The position numbers and the translations under genes are program-made. From Niallia circulans (GTDB lineage Bacteria; Bacillota; Bacilli; Bacillales; Cytobacillaceae): a DNA stretch of 64,000 nucleotides. The notes beneath the pieces were generated by a model. The model was not told the DNA's origin and made no database searches. It saw only the letters and a list, made by a program, of their open reading frames with translations. How positions within the stretch are numbered: the first letter of the stretch is position 1; the number at the start of each line of letters is the position of its first letter. The stretch covers positions 558,001 through 622,000 of the forward strand of contig NZ_RIBP01000001.1 in NCBI RefSeq assembly GCF_007273535.1, written 5' to 3'. Of this stretch, positions 34,808 to 43,153 are shown piece after piece.

Positions 34808-36061
34808 ATGAGTATAGTAAAAGATTTTTTATTGCAAATGACTCTTATGGTTTTACCCATTTTCATATACTTTACAATCATAACAGAAAGGGTCAAACGT
34901 GATCGAAATAAAACCATTCTGATGACTGTTTTATGGGGAATTTCCATTCTGTTATGCATGTCCTTTCCGCTGAATTTTGGACATGATGCCAGATTAGATA
35001 TTCGCATTATTCCATTATTGTTTGGAGCATTATACTGCGGTTTTGGCCCAGGTGTGTTGCTAGCAGCATTGATTATCCTTTATCGGCTTAATTTTGGGGG
35101 CATTAGTATTGGGTTTTACAATACCGTGCTTGTTTTGGCAGTTACGTTACCTGTTATATTGTATTATCAAAAATTATTCATACGCTCTCGAAAATATAAA
35201 AGGGTCTTGATTGCCGTTTGCCTTTCCTTCTACTATTGTTTTGTTGGACTATCTCTATTAGCTGTACTAAAAGGATTTTCCTTAGATGCATTAAAGGTGC
35301 AAGTTATTCACCTGATTTTTGTAGTTGGGGTCACTTGGTTTTTTGTGATGCTGTATGAAACAATCCGAGAAATTCAGCAGCTTCGTTTAGATATACAAAA
35401 TGCAGAGAAATTGCGTGTTATAAGTGAATTGACGAGTGTTTTTGCACATGAAATCAGAAACCCAATGCAAGTCACACGCGGATTTTTGCAACTCCTCGAC
35501 GATCCTGAGTTTTCAGAAAGTAAGAAGCAGTATATCAAAATATCTATTGAAGAGTTAGATCGGGCGAATGATATTATTAATGATTTTTTAGCATTTGGAA
35601 AACCTTCTATAGATAACAGTGTGAAAATTAATGTTGGACAGCAATTGGAACAGGTAGTAAATATCCTCGAAAACTTTGCTTTAAACTATAATGTACAGAT
35701 AAAAAAGGATATTCTTGATAATTGTTATATACAAGCAAATCCGCAAAAACTAAATCAATCACTAATAAATATTTTAAAAAATGCAGTTGAGTCTATGCCG
35801 AATGGTGGAACTGTTTTTGTTGGTTGTTCAACTACAGAGGATGGCAATATTAAGATTATTATTAAGGACGAAGGTATCGGCATGACAAGAAAGCAAATAG
35901 ATAGTCTTGGCTCACCATTTTATTCCTTGAAGGAAAAAGGAACTGGATTAGGAATGATGGTGAGCTATCAATTAATCCATTCGTTTAAAGGGAAGATCAA
36001 AGTGAACAGCGAGCAAAATATAGGAACAGAATTTACGATTCTATTCCCACAATTACCTTGA
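34808..36061 (+). CDS. KinB-like membrane sensor histidine kinase
   Basis: A 417-residue kinase. The first 190 residues carry six hydrophobic helices of the 5TM-LYT type (DARLDIRIIPLLFGALYCGFGPG). Then follow the phosphoacceptor His in FAHEIRNPMQVTRGFLQLL, the N box NILKNAVESMP, the G1 DEGIGM and the G2 GTGLGMMVSYQLIH. Architecture and length match B. subtilis KinB, a sporulation phosphorelay kinase. No response regulator gene is adjacent, consistent with a phosphorelay kinase acting on Spo0F encoded elsewhere. A paralogue is at 50172. Function in sporulation is inferred. Confidence 0.88.
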   Translation: MSIVKDFLLQMTLMVLPIFIYFTIITERVKRDRNKTILMTVLWGISILLCMSFPLNFGHDARLDIRIIPLLFGALYCGFGPGVLLAALIILYRLNFGGISIGFYNTVLVLAVTLPVILYYQKLFIRSRKYKRVLIAVCLSFYYCFVGLSLLAVLKGFSLDALKVQVIHLIFVVGVTWFFVMLYETIREIQQLRLDIQNAEKLRVISELTSVFAHEIRNPMQVTRGFLQLLDDPEFSESKKQYIKISIEELDRANDIINDFLAFGKPSIDNSVKINVGQQLEQVVNILENFALNYNVQIKKDILDNCYIQANPQKLNQSLINILKNAVESMPNGGTVFVGCSTTEDGNIKIIIKDEGIGMTRKQIDSLGSPFYSLKEKGTGLGMMVSYQLIHSFKGKIKVNSEQNIGTEFTILFPQLP

Positions 36062-36352
36062 TATTTAAGAAGTTTCTTTCTAAACACGAATAATAAGAAT
36101 ACATCCAAATTTGAAAAATGAAGCTTGTGACTAAATAGAATATAGAGTTAAAATTAGTTCGTTTCATTGTGCGCTCGTTCTCGCGCTTTCCGCGGGCTCT
36201 AAAGCGTCCTCCGCTCCATTCCACTAAGATTACTTATTATAAAATTAACACTATAAACACAAAAACCGAACCTATTAGTCAACAGTGATAAGCTCCCCTA
36301 TAGGTAGACAGGTTAAAAAATAAAATCTGGATACTATGGGGGAGTATTTTTT

Positions 36353-37030
36353 ATGTCTCGAAAGTTTTACTCTGCAGAAGAAAAATATGAAATAGTGAAG
36401 GCGTTTGATGAATCACTTTCTTCACTTAAAGTGGCATCCATTTATAAAGTACATCATGCCACCGTTTTGGAATGGAAATATAAGTTTGATACCTTTGGCT
36501 TAGAAGGATTAAAGGAGTCTTCCGCATGGAAAAAATATTCGGAAGAACTAAAGTTATCCGCCATAAAAGAGTATTTGTCCGGTGGTTCTTCGATTCGTGA
36601 GGTTTCTAGAATGTATGAAATATCCCATCCCTCTGTCCTCAGAAGTTGGATTAGGAAGTATAATAGTCATAGTGAATTAAAAGATGCGTCACAAGAAAGG
36701 ACGGGCTCTATGACTAACGAAAGCAAACTAACTTGGGAAGAACGATTACATATTGTACTTGATTGCTTGGGGAACGGAAAAAATTATCAAGAAGCAGCGG
36801 ATACGTATCAAGTTTCTTATCAACAAGTTTATCACTGGGTAAAGAAGTATGAAGATGGCGGAGAAGAAGCGTTGAAAGATAGACGTGGTAAAAGGAAAGA
36901 GGAATCAAAGCTAACTCCAGAAGAAAAATTCAAGCTTCAAATGAAAAAGCTAGAAAGAGAAAATGAACGGTTACGTGCGGAGAATTTGTATTTAAAAAAG
37001 TTGGAGGAGATAGAAAGGAGGAGAAAATAA
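36353..37030 (+). CDS. IS3-family transposase OrfA (helix-turn-helix protein)
   Basis: A 225-residue DNA-binding protein. Three tandem helix-turn-helix modules are visible: KVASIYKVHHATVLEWKYKF, REVSRMYEISHPSVLRSWIRKY and QEAADTYQVSYQQVYHWVKKY. A C-terminal coiled coil of the leucine-zipper type follows (FKLQMKKLERENERLRAENL). This organisation is typical of IS150-group OrfA proteins. The slippery heptamer A AAA AAG lies near the end (36994-37000), where ribosomes can shift to the -1 frame to make OrfAB. Confidence 0.92.
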   Translation: MSRKFYSAEEKYEIVKAFDESLSSLKVASIYKVHHATVLEWKYKFDTFGLEGLKESSAWKKYSEELKLSAIKEYLSGGSSIREVSRMYEISHPSVLRSWIRKYNSHSELKDASQERTGSMTNESKLTWEERLHIVLDCLGNGKNYQEAADTYQVSYQQVYHWVKKYEDGGEEALKDRRGKRKEESKLTPEEKFKLQMKKLERENERLRAENLYLKKLEEIERRRK

Positions 37031-37911
37031 AGCCTATCCGATTCGAGGATAAATATATCGCTATCCAGGAGCTTCACAGGGAAGAAAACATAAGTATTTC
37101 TTTACTTTGTGAAATAGTCAAAATAGCACGATCCGCCTATTATAAATGGCTGAATCGTCTCCCTACTTCCCAGGATTTACTGAATGAAAAAATCATAAAA
37201 GAAATGAAGATTCTTCATGAAAAAGTGGATAGCACCTTCGGTTATCGTCAAATGACGCTTCACATGAATAGACAGTTTAAAGAGAAACTTAATCATAAAA
37301 GAATCTATCGACTAATGAAAGTGGCGGGCTTACGCTCGATTATCCGCACCAAGAAGAAACGTTATAAACACTTTACTCCTAAACAGGTGGCGGAAAATAG
37401 ACTAAATCGAGAATTTACTGCGGAAAAACCAAATGAAAAATGGGTTACAGATGTAACGGAATTTAAGTATGGCCAATCAAGGAAGGCTTATTTAAGTGCG
37501 ATTCGTGACCTTTATGATGGCTCCATTGTAAGTTTTGTTATAGGACATTCCAATAATAATAGACTTGTATTTAAGACGCTAGACCAAGCAACTGCACTAT
37601 TATTAGAGGAGGAACATCCACTTATCCATAGTGATCGTGGGTATCAATATACCTCCAAAGGATTTAAGCAAAGGATAGATGCGGCGAAAATGACGCAGAG
37701 TATGTCAAGAGTTGGTCGGTGTATTGATAATGGACCGATGGAATCTTTTTGGGGAACACTGAAATGTGAGAAGTATTATATACATAAATATAAGACATTT
37801 GAGGAACTTGAACATGCGATAGAGGAGTATATTCATTTTTATAATTATGAAAGATATCAAAAACGATTAAACGGCTTAAGCCCTATGGAATATAGAGCTC
37901 AAGCTGTTTAA
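36967..37911 (+). CDS. IS3-family transposase OrfB (DDE integrase core)
   Basis: The -1 frame is open from 36967 to 37911. An independent ATG occurs at 37204, but the conserved HTH_21 region (KPIRFEDKYIAIQELHREEN, then FGYRQMTLHM) begins upstream of it, so the normal product is a frameshift fusion with OrfA. The catalytic triad is Asp in WVTDVTEF, Asp in LIHSDRGYQYTS and Glu in GPMESFWGTLK. The ending NGLSPMEYR is standard for the family. Confidence 0.92.
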   Translation, partial: TVTCGEFVFKKVGGDRKEEKIKPIRFEDKYIAIQELHREENISISLLCEIVKIARSAYYKWLNRLPTSQDLLNEKIIKEMKILHEKVDSTFGYRQMTLHMNRQFKEKLNHKRIYRLMKVAGLRSIIRTKKKRYKHFTPKQVAENRLNREFTAEKPNEKWVTDVTEFKYGQSRKAYLSAIRDLYDGSIVSFVIGHSNNNRLVFKTLDQATALLLEEEHPLIHSDRGYQYTSKGFKQRIDAAKMTQSMSRVGRCIDNGPMESFWGTLKCEKYYIHKYKTFEELEHAIEEYIHFYNYERYQKRLNGLSPMEYRAQAV

Positions 37912-38129
37912 ATCTTTTTTATTATTTCAACTGTCTACTTGACAGGGGGCATTTCACAGATGATTAATAGGTTCGGTTTTTACGCAGAATCACGTACTTT
38001 TGTCCCAGCCTCTTTTTTTGTGAAGAAGCAACAAACTTTATTATCCATTCCAGAAGTAACTGTTTATTAGACAGAGTGTAAAACAGTACAATTTCCAACA
38101 TAATTTCAGTTAGCCACTCATAATTATCT

Positions 38130-38143
38130 TGTAACCGTTTTCA
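38130..38143. promoter_or_regulatory. cre site upstream of the cellobiose-type EIIC
   Basis: TGTAACCGTTTTCA matches the cre consensus at all fixed positions and ends about 22 bp before the ATG, so CcpA would act as a roadblock. Confidence 0.75.
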
Positions 38144-38164
38144 TAAATGATGAGGAGGTATTTT

Positions 38165-39484
38165 ATGAGTAAAATTAATACGTTTTTAGAAGAAAAAGTA
38201 ATGCCGGTTGCAGCGAAGATCGCAGAGCAAAGACATTTACAAGCATTAAGAGACGGTATTATCCTAGCAATGCCCCTTATTATCATCGGTTCCGTTTTTT
38301 TAATTTTGGCTAATTTGCCTTTTCAAGGGTATTTAGATTATTTAACAGAGCATCCGAAGCTTAAAGCAAGCCTTCTTTATCCATACAGAGGAACATTTGA
38401 AATCATGGCATTAGTCGCCACTTTTGGAATTGCTTACAGGTTAGCGGAATCCTATAAGGTCGACCCATTAGCTTCTGGAGCGATTTCACTTGCTGCCTAT
38501 TTTGTTGGGACACCGTTTGTTTCATATGTTATTGGTCAAACACCAGAGGGCGTGGATATCGTTGAAACAGCGTATCAAACAGCCCTCTTCACAAGCAAAG
38601 GCTTATTTGTCGGGATGGTTATAGCTGTTTTATGTACAGAAATTTACCGGAAAATTCTGCAGAAAAATATTGTGATTACATTACCTGATGGAGTTCCGCC
38701 TGCTGTTGCTAAATCCTTCACCGCATTGATACCTGGCTTTTTTGCAATCGCTGTTGTGTGGGTTTTGCGCTTATTAGTAGAAAACCTTGGAGACTTTGGC
38801 AGCTTGCATAATATCGTAACAGTCTTATTACAAGAACCGCTTACACGAGTGGGAACGAGCTTTTTAGGAACGATTTTTATTTTCTTCCTTATAACACTGT
38901 TATGGACAACAGGCTTGCATGGGGCAAGTATAGTTGGTGCAGTCATGACCCCTGTTTGGCTTACGTTAACAAATGAAAATGCCATTTCCTTTGGTGCTGG
39001 GGAACCAGTGAAGCATATCGTCACAGATCAATTTAATGACATCATCTTTATTGGCGGATCTGGAACAACTTTAGGCTTAGTATTTGCGATGTTATTTTTT
39101 GCGAAAAGCCAACAAATGAAGCAACTTGGACGTTTAAGTATAGGACCGGGAATCTTTAATATCAATGAACCAATTACTTTTGGAATGCCGATTGTTCTTA
39201 ACCCATTAATGATTGTTCCCTTTATATTAACACCAATACTGTCCGTTATAATAGCTTATGTATCAATGGATATCGGACTTGTCGCAAAACCGATAGGCAT
39301 CGTACCACCCTGGACAATGCCACCTATCATCCAAGGGTATTTGATTACCGGCAGTATTTCTGGAGCAGTCCTTCAGCTTGTCATTATCCTGCTTTCTTTT
39401 GTTATTTACTTCCCGTTTTTTAGAATTTGGGATAAACAGAAGGCAGAGGAAGAGAATAGCTTAGTCAATACGGAGAAAGATTAA
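38165..39484 (+). CDS. PTS lactose/cellobiose-family EIIC permease
   Basis: A 439-residue membrane protein of the CelB/LicC class. N-terminal MSKINTFLEEKVMPVAAKIA, RHLQALRDGIILAMPLIIIGSVFLI and the NINEPITFGMPIVLNPLMIVPF motif are diagnostic. About ten helices. I placed the start at 38165 because GAGGAGG at about 38151-38157 is its ribosome site; a longer ATG frame from 38147 overlaps that site. No EIIA or EIIB gene is adjacent, so it must borrow them from another locus. Likely substrates are beta-glucosides or chitobiose. A terminator follows at 39508. Confidence 0.92.
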   Translation: MSKINTFLEEKVMPVAAKIAEQRHLQALRDGIILAMPLIIIGSVFLILANLPFQGYLDYLTEHPKLKASLLYPYRGTFEIMALVATFGIAYRLAESYKVDPLASGAISLAAYFVGTPFVSYVIGQTPEGVDIVETAYQTALFTSKGLFVGMVIAVLCTEIYRKILQKNIVITLPDGVPPAVAKSFTALIPGFFAIAVVWVLRLLVENLGDFGSLHNIVTVLLQEPLTRVGTSFLGTIFIFFLITLLWTTGLHGASIVGAVMTPVWLTLTNENAISFGAGEPVKHIVTDQFNDIIFIGGSGTTLGLVFAMLFFAKSQQMKQLGRLSIGPGIFNINEPITFGMPIVLNPLMIVPFILTPILSVIIAYVSMDIGLVAKPIGIVPPWTMPPIIQGYLITGSISGAVLQLVIILLSFVIYFPFFRIWDKQKAEEENSLVNTEKD

Positions 39485-39507
39485 TCATTATAAATGGATT
39501 ACTTCAT

Positions 39508-39540
39508 GATGCGTGCCAAAATGTCACGCATCTTTCTTAT
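39508..39540 (+). terminator. Terminator of the EIIC gene
   Basis: GATGCGTG / CACGCATC stem with a 9-base loop and a T-rich tail, 24 bp after the stop. Confidence 0.8.
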
Positions 39541-40034
39541 TGGTTTTTCCCTTGGTATCAGGCAATCATTTCTAAGCATTGAAACAATGAAGAGGTGTTA
39601 CTAGTTTAATTCAGCTGATTTATATTGACCCTTATTGAAAGCGAGAGAGTGGTGGGGGAAGCTGGCAACTATTTAAGAGACTGATGCTATTTAAAGTAAG
39701 TAATTTTTAAATCAAAGTTCAGAATGAAAGCAAGAGGCAGTTGAGTATTTATGAAGAGACTGAGTATAGACACTATTAACAGACACTATGTTGGTTGGTT
39801 CTGGTGGTAGCTATGTAGTTTTCCATCTTTGGATAAATTTCAAAGGCTATATAGAGACGATTCACAATTCATCGTGTACGTGTAATTGGCTTGCTGCATT
39901 TTAAGAGTTCAACAGTTTAAAAGCAATTAACTATTTGTTAAAGTCACCATCCATGATAACCTTTTTTTCGCAGACTCCACCTTTGTACACTACCGCGTTC
40001 CCTTCATATCATACTATAAGAAAAGTACGAAATT
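39541..40034. other. Gene-free stretch before the P450 gene
   Basis: About 490 bp with stops in every frame and no repeat, hairpin or recognisable RNA. It presumably includes the P450 promoter near its right end. Confidence 0.5.
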
Positions 40035-40054
40035 ACAAAGGAGGAAAGAAATAA

Positions 40055-41410
40055 TTGAGTGACCGTGCTACTTTTTTTAACTCTCCGAAGGGACCAAAGG
40101 GGAAATTTCTTACAGGCAATTTAGATGCTTTCCGCACAGATCCACCAGCATTCCTGCAACAAATGGCGGCTGAATATGGTGATGTTGCAAAATTCCGTTT
40201 AGGTCCAATGAAAAAAGTCTATTTAGTTTCCAATCCAGATATGATTAAGCAAATCCTTGTAACAAAACAGCAAAATTTTGTGAAATCTGATGATTTTAAG
40301 GTATTAAAGCCTATTTTCGGTGAGGGGCTCCTTACAAGTGACAAAGAATTTCATATGAAGCAAAGAAGACTTATTCAACCAGCCTTTAAAAAAACACATA
40401 TCATTGATTACGGTCAAGATATGATCAATCTAACAAAAGAATATTTGTCAACTTGGCAGGATGATGATGAACGAATAATCACCCAGGATATGATGAATAT
40501 CACCCTCGGTATCATTTGTAAAACGATGTTCAGTATGGATTTTAAGGAAGGATATCAGGTTATTGGAAAACCACTTGAAACTGCTTTGAAATTATCTGTT
40601 AAAAGGATGAGAAGCGTAATAAAGCTGCCATTATGGATTCCGACGCGTATAAATCGTGAGACTAAGAAGGCGATAAAGGAGCTTGATCGAGTGATTTTGG
40701 ATATAATCCAAAAAAGAAGAAACGATCCAGTAAAGTATGAGGACATGCTTGGCATATTAATGGATGCAAGGGATGATATAGAAGATATCGGTATGTCAGA
40801 CAAGCAGCTGCGTGATGAAGTAATGACTATTTTTATTGCTGGACATGAAACGACAGCTAACGCCTTGTCATGGACATGGTATTTACTTTCCCAACACCCC
40901 GAGGCGGAGGCAAAGCTGTATGAAGAAATCGAAAACGTTATAGGAGATAACGAGCCAACTCCAGCTGATTTCATGAAATTAACTTTTACTCAAAATCTTA
41001 TTTGGGAATCCATGCGCATGTTTCCTCCATCCTTTGTGACTAGCCGGAAAGCGGATAAGAATGTAGAAATAAATGGATATCACTTCAAAAAAGGTGACAT
41101 GATTCTCGTCAGCCAATATGTGATGCATAGACAGGCCCAATATTTTAAGAATCCAGAATCGTTCATTCCAGAACGCTTTGAAAAGAATTTTATTAAAACC
41201 ATTCCACAATATGCTTATTTTCCGTTTGGAGGAGGACCAAGAGTATGCATCGGAAATCACTTTGCGTTAATGGAGGCAGTTCTAGTATTAGTGTCAGTGG
41301 CACAGCGCTTCAAACTTAACTTAGCACCAGGCCATCATGAAATTAAGACATTTCCTTCTATTACACTAAGACCGAGACGTGGTTTACGTATGATACTGCA
41401 AAAGAGATAG
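40055..41410 (+). CDS. Cytochrome P450
   Basis: A 451-residue soluble haem monooxygenase. The I-helix oxygen-binding motif is AGHETTANALSW (about 267), the K-helix ExxR is ESMRMFPP (about 317), and the haem-binding loop is FGGGPRVCIGNHFAL with the cysteine ligand (about 396). TTG start at 40055 behind AAAGGAGGAAAG. Overall it resembles the bacterial class that includes the haem domain of CYP102-type fatty-acid hydroxylases, but there is no fused reductase and no ferredoxin gene nearby. Substrate unknown. Confidence 0.93.
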   Translation: MSDRATFFNSPKGPKGKFLTGNLDAFRTDPPAFLQQMAAEYGDVAKFRLGPMKKVYLVSNPDMIKQILVTKQQNFVKSDDFKVLKPIFGEGLLTSDKEFHMKQRRLIQPAFKKTHIIDYGQDMINLTKEYLSTWQDDDERIITQDMMNITLGIICKTMFSMDFKEGYQVIGKPLETALKLSVKRMRSVIKLPLWIPTRINRETKKAIKELDRVILDIIQKRRNDPVKYEDMLGILMDARDDIEDIGMSDKQLRDEVMTIFIAGHETTANALSWTWYLLSQHPEAEAKLYEEIENVIGDNEPTPADFMKLTFTQNLIWESMRMFPPSFVTSRKADKNVEINGYHFKKGDMILVSQYVMHRQAQYFKNPESFIPERFEKNFIKTIPQYAYFPFGGGPRVCIGNHFALMEAVLVLVSVAQRFKLNLAPGHHEIKTFPSITLRPRRGLRMILQKR

Positions 41411-41529
41411 CCTACATGAAGATTCCTCCAAAAATAATTGTTCACAACTTTCAAAAAAAATAAAGACTAACAAGCAGCTACTAAATGTAGTAACTTTATT
41501 ATAATAATATAAGATGGGGAGATGAGTGC

Positions 41530-41748
41530 ATGGCAGGTTTTGATTTGCAAAACAGCATAATAAACAACATCATAAAGGAAGAAAGATTCGTAACCGTCTA
41601 TACAACAAAAAAAGGTGTGCCGATCCGCTGCAAAATAACCGGAAATGATAAGTTCACTTTATTGCTGGATGTTGAAGGCAAACAGCAATTAGTGTTTAAA
41701 AGCGGGATTAGCACGATTTCCGCAGGCAAACAGGTAATAAAATTTTAA
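41530..41748 (+). CDS. Divergent Hfq paralogue (Sm-like RNA-binding protein)
   Basis: A 72-residue Sm-fold protein. The pattern LQNSIINNIIKEERFVTVYT, then CKITGNDKFTLLLDVEGKQQLVFKSGIST aligns with Bacillus Hfq along its length. The Sm2 motif, normally YKHAIST, reads FKSGIST, so the RNA-contacting histidine of the proximal face is replaced by serine. It is not next to miaA, the usual hfq partner, but stands alone after the P450 gene, which suggests a second, specialised Hfq as in some B. cereus-group strains. Followed by a bidirectional terminator. Confidence 0.82.
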   Translation: MAGFDLQNSIINNIIKEERFVTVYTTKKGVPIRCKITGNDKFTLLLDVEGKQQLVFKSGISTISAGKQVIKF

Positions 41749-41754
41749 ATGGAA

Positions 41755-41797
41755 AAATATCTCCCTTCTAACTAAAGTCGTTAGTAGGGAGATATTT
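41755..41797. terminator. Bidirectional terminator between the hfq paralogue and the DUF3231 gene
   Basis: AAATATCTCCC / GGGAGATATTT with an inner CTAAC / GTTAG stem. It lies between the convergent stops. Confidence 0.85.
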
Positions 41798-42798
41798 CAT
41801 TTAGTCAGCTTATTCCGATCCTCCATTTGTGGAGGCTCCTCCATCCACCCATTTTTAATCATAATTTTCCCACCATCTTGCGCAAATGTGTATATGTCTT
41901 TGGCAAGGAGTGACATTTTTGTAGGAAGATCATTGCGCAAGCTAAATGCACCTCCTAATGCATTTGTTCCGAGTCCAAAAGATGTTAACAAGCTAGTATT
42001 ATACATCATTAATTTGTCTGAAAAAGGGGCGATTTTGGAGGCAGTTGCTTTACCTGCATGGGTTGCTGGAGGTTCAATATAGCTGTGTCGCAGGAATTCG
42101 CCTAAATCAACCTCCATTTTTTTGGACAATTTCATCCCTCTGACAAGATAGTCTTTAACATCTTTGTTTTCTGCTACTTGAGCAAATCCTATCATTAATT
42201 GCATGCCTGCAAGATTTGTTTCAATTGCATGATGAATGAGTGAAACTTCTATCGTATTTAAAGACCTTTTTTCACCGAACAAACCAAACCCATTTCTATA
42301 TTGATTTTCTTGCACAAAATGCACCTCTTTAGGCATAGACACAAAGGGTGGCCGAACTAAAACGCCTTTTTCTAAGAGGAATTGAGTTACTTGGTTGTTG
42401 AGTACTTGTGATTCTGCTGTTAATGAATTAAAGAGATTATTTATATCTTCCCGATAGGAGATACCACAAAAAAGAGAAAATAAGCTCATTTCCACTTTCG
42501 TCATCATATGTAAATACATAATGTCATAAAGAAAATCAAACAGCTTTGGTACACCATGATTGAGATCATTCGCTGTAAAACCGATAGGAATTGCTGCTCC
42601 CTCTTCATTAAAAATTTCCGTAATCAAATCAACAGTCTTAAGAGAGTTATTATAATGTATTTGCAATAGCTGCTTTGCTTCCGCATCAGCATGTTCTATA
42701 AAATGTTCCAATATTCTTAGCAACATTGTCTTTTCTTGATACGTCATCCATAAATTCGCCAATTCGGATGATGTAATTGGAACTTCACGTGAAGTCAT
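41797..42798 (-). CDS. DUF3231-family protein
   Basis: About 333 residues from the ATG at 42798, chosen because GGGGGG lies 7 bases before it; a longer frame reaches 42837. The protein consists of two related all-helical halves: ITSSELANLWMTYQEKTMLLRILEHFIEH with HYNNSL, then NTIEVSLIHHAIETNLAGMQLMIGFAQVAENKDV. The duplicated four-helix pattern is that of DUF3231 proteins, widespread in spore-forming Bacillus and resembling ferritin-like/CotF-type coat proteins. Function unknown; a spore-coat or stress role is inferred from taxonomy. Confidence 0.8.
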   Translation of the reverse strand: MTSREVPITSSELANLWMTYQEKTMLLRILEHFIEHADAEAKQLLQIHYNNSLKTVDLITEIFNEEGAAIPIGFTANDLNHGVPKLFDFLYDIMYLHMMTKVEMSLFSLFCGISYREDINNLFNSLTAESQVLNNQVTQFLLEKGVLVRPPFVSMPKEVHFVQENQYRNGFGLFGEKRSLNTIEVSLIHHAIETNLAGMQLMIGFAQVAENKDVKDYLVRGMKLSKKMEVDLGEFLRHSYIEPPATHAGKATASKIAPFSDKLMMYNTSLLTSFGLGTNALGGAFSLRNDLPTKMSLLAKDIYTFAQDGGKIMIKNGWMEEPPQMEDRNKLTK

Positions 42799-42863
42799 AT
42801 TCATGCCCCCCAATGTTTTATTATTTATTCTAACCACATTAAATTATTTTAATAAATTAAATT

Positions 42864-43010
42864 TTGAATATAAATGGACAAGTGCTGATACAAGGATGGA
42901 CAAGAGGCATAGAATACTATCAGGATAATTCATCACATATCTCTATGTATGAAAAACCCAAACTCCTTTAACATGCTTTGAGATGTGCTTATGCACATCT
43001 CTTTTTTATT
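42864..43010 (+). ncRNA. Candidate small RNA ending at an orphan terminator
   Basis: A strong plus-strand terminator (GAGATGTGC / GCACATCTC, 4-base loop, then T6) lies at 42980-43010 in a divergent intergenic region, with no plus-strand gene before it. A promoter-like TTGAAT-N17-GATACA occurs at 42864-42892, predicting a transcript of about 110 nt. No ORF with a ribosome site is in it. Confidence 0.35.
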
Positions 43011-43153
43011 GACTATTTCGCAGTGTAGCAGCATTCCTTTGCTCGATAAAAGCTTGAAAGCATGACTGTAAAAACACATGAAAGCGTTAATTCGCTTTAT
43101 TGCACTAAAGTGAATTTCTGTTTATAATGGCTTGAAAGAAAGGTGGGAATAGT

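Larger units (their letters stand above)
36286..37956 (+). mobile_element. IS3-family (IS150-group) insertion sequence, complete
   Basis: A 1,671-bp element. Ends read TGATAAGCTCCCC on the left and, as reverse complement, TGAAATGCCCCC on the right, with a matching GTAGACAG further in. Both sides are flanked by CAG (36283-36285 and 37957-37959), a 3-bp target duplication as expected for IS3. It carries orfA and a -1-frame orfB with the DDE catalytic triad. All parts look intact, so the element may be active. Confidence 0.9.
36073..38012 (-). repeat. MITE-like repeat, copy B, split by an IS3-family element
   Basis: The left part (36073-36282) and right part (37960-38012) together match copies A and C in inverted orientation. 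The right end carries TTTTGTCCCAGCCTC, the terminal repeat. The left end lacks its terminal GAGGCTGG. The IS at 36286-37956 sits in the loop of the CCGAACCTATTAGT / TTAATAGGTTCGG hairpin. Confidence 0.8.
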
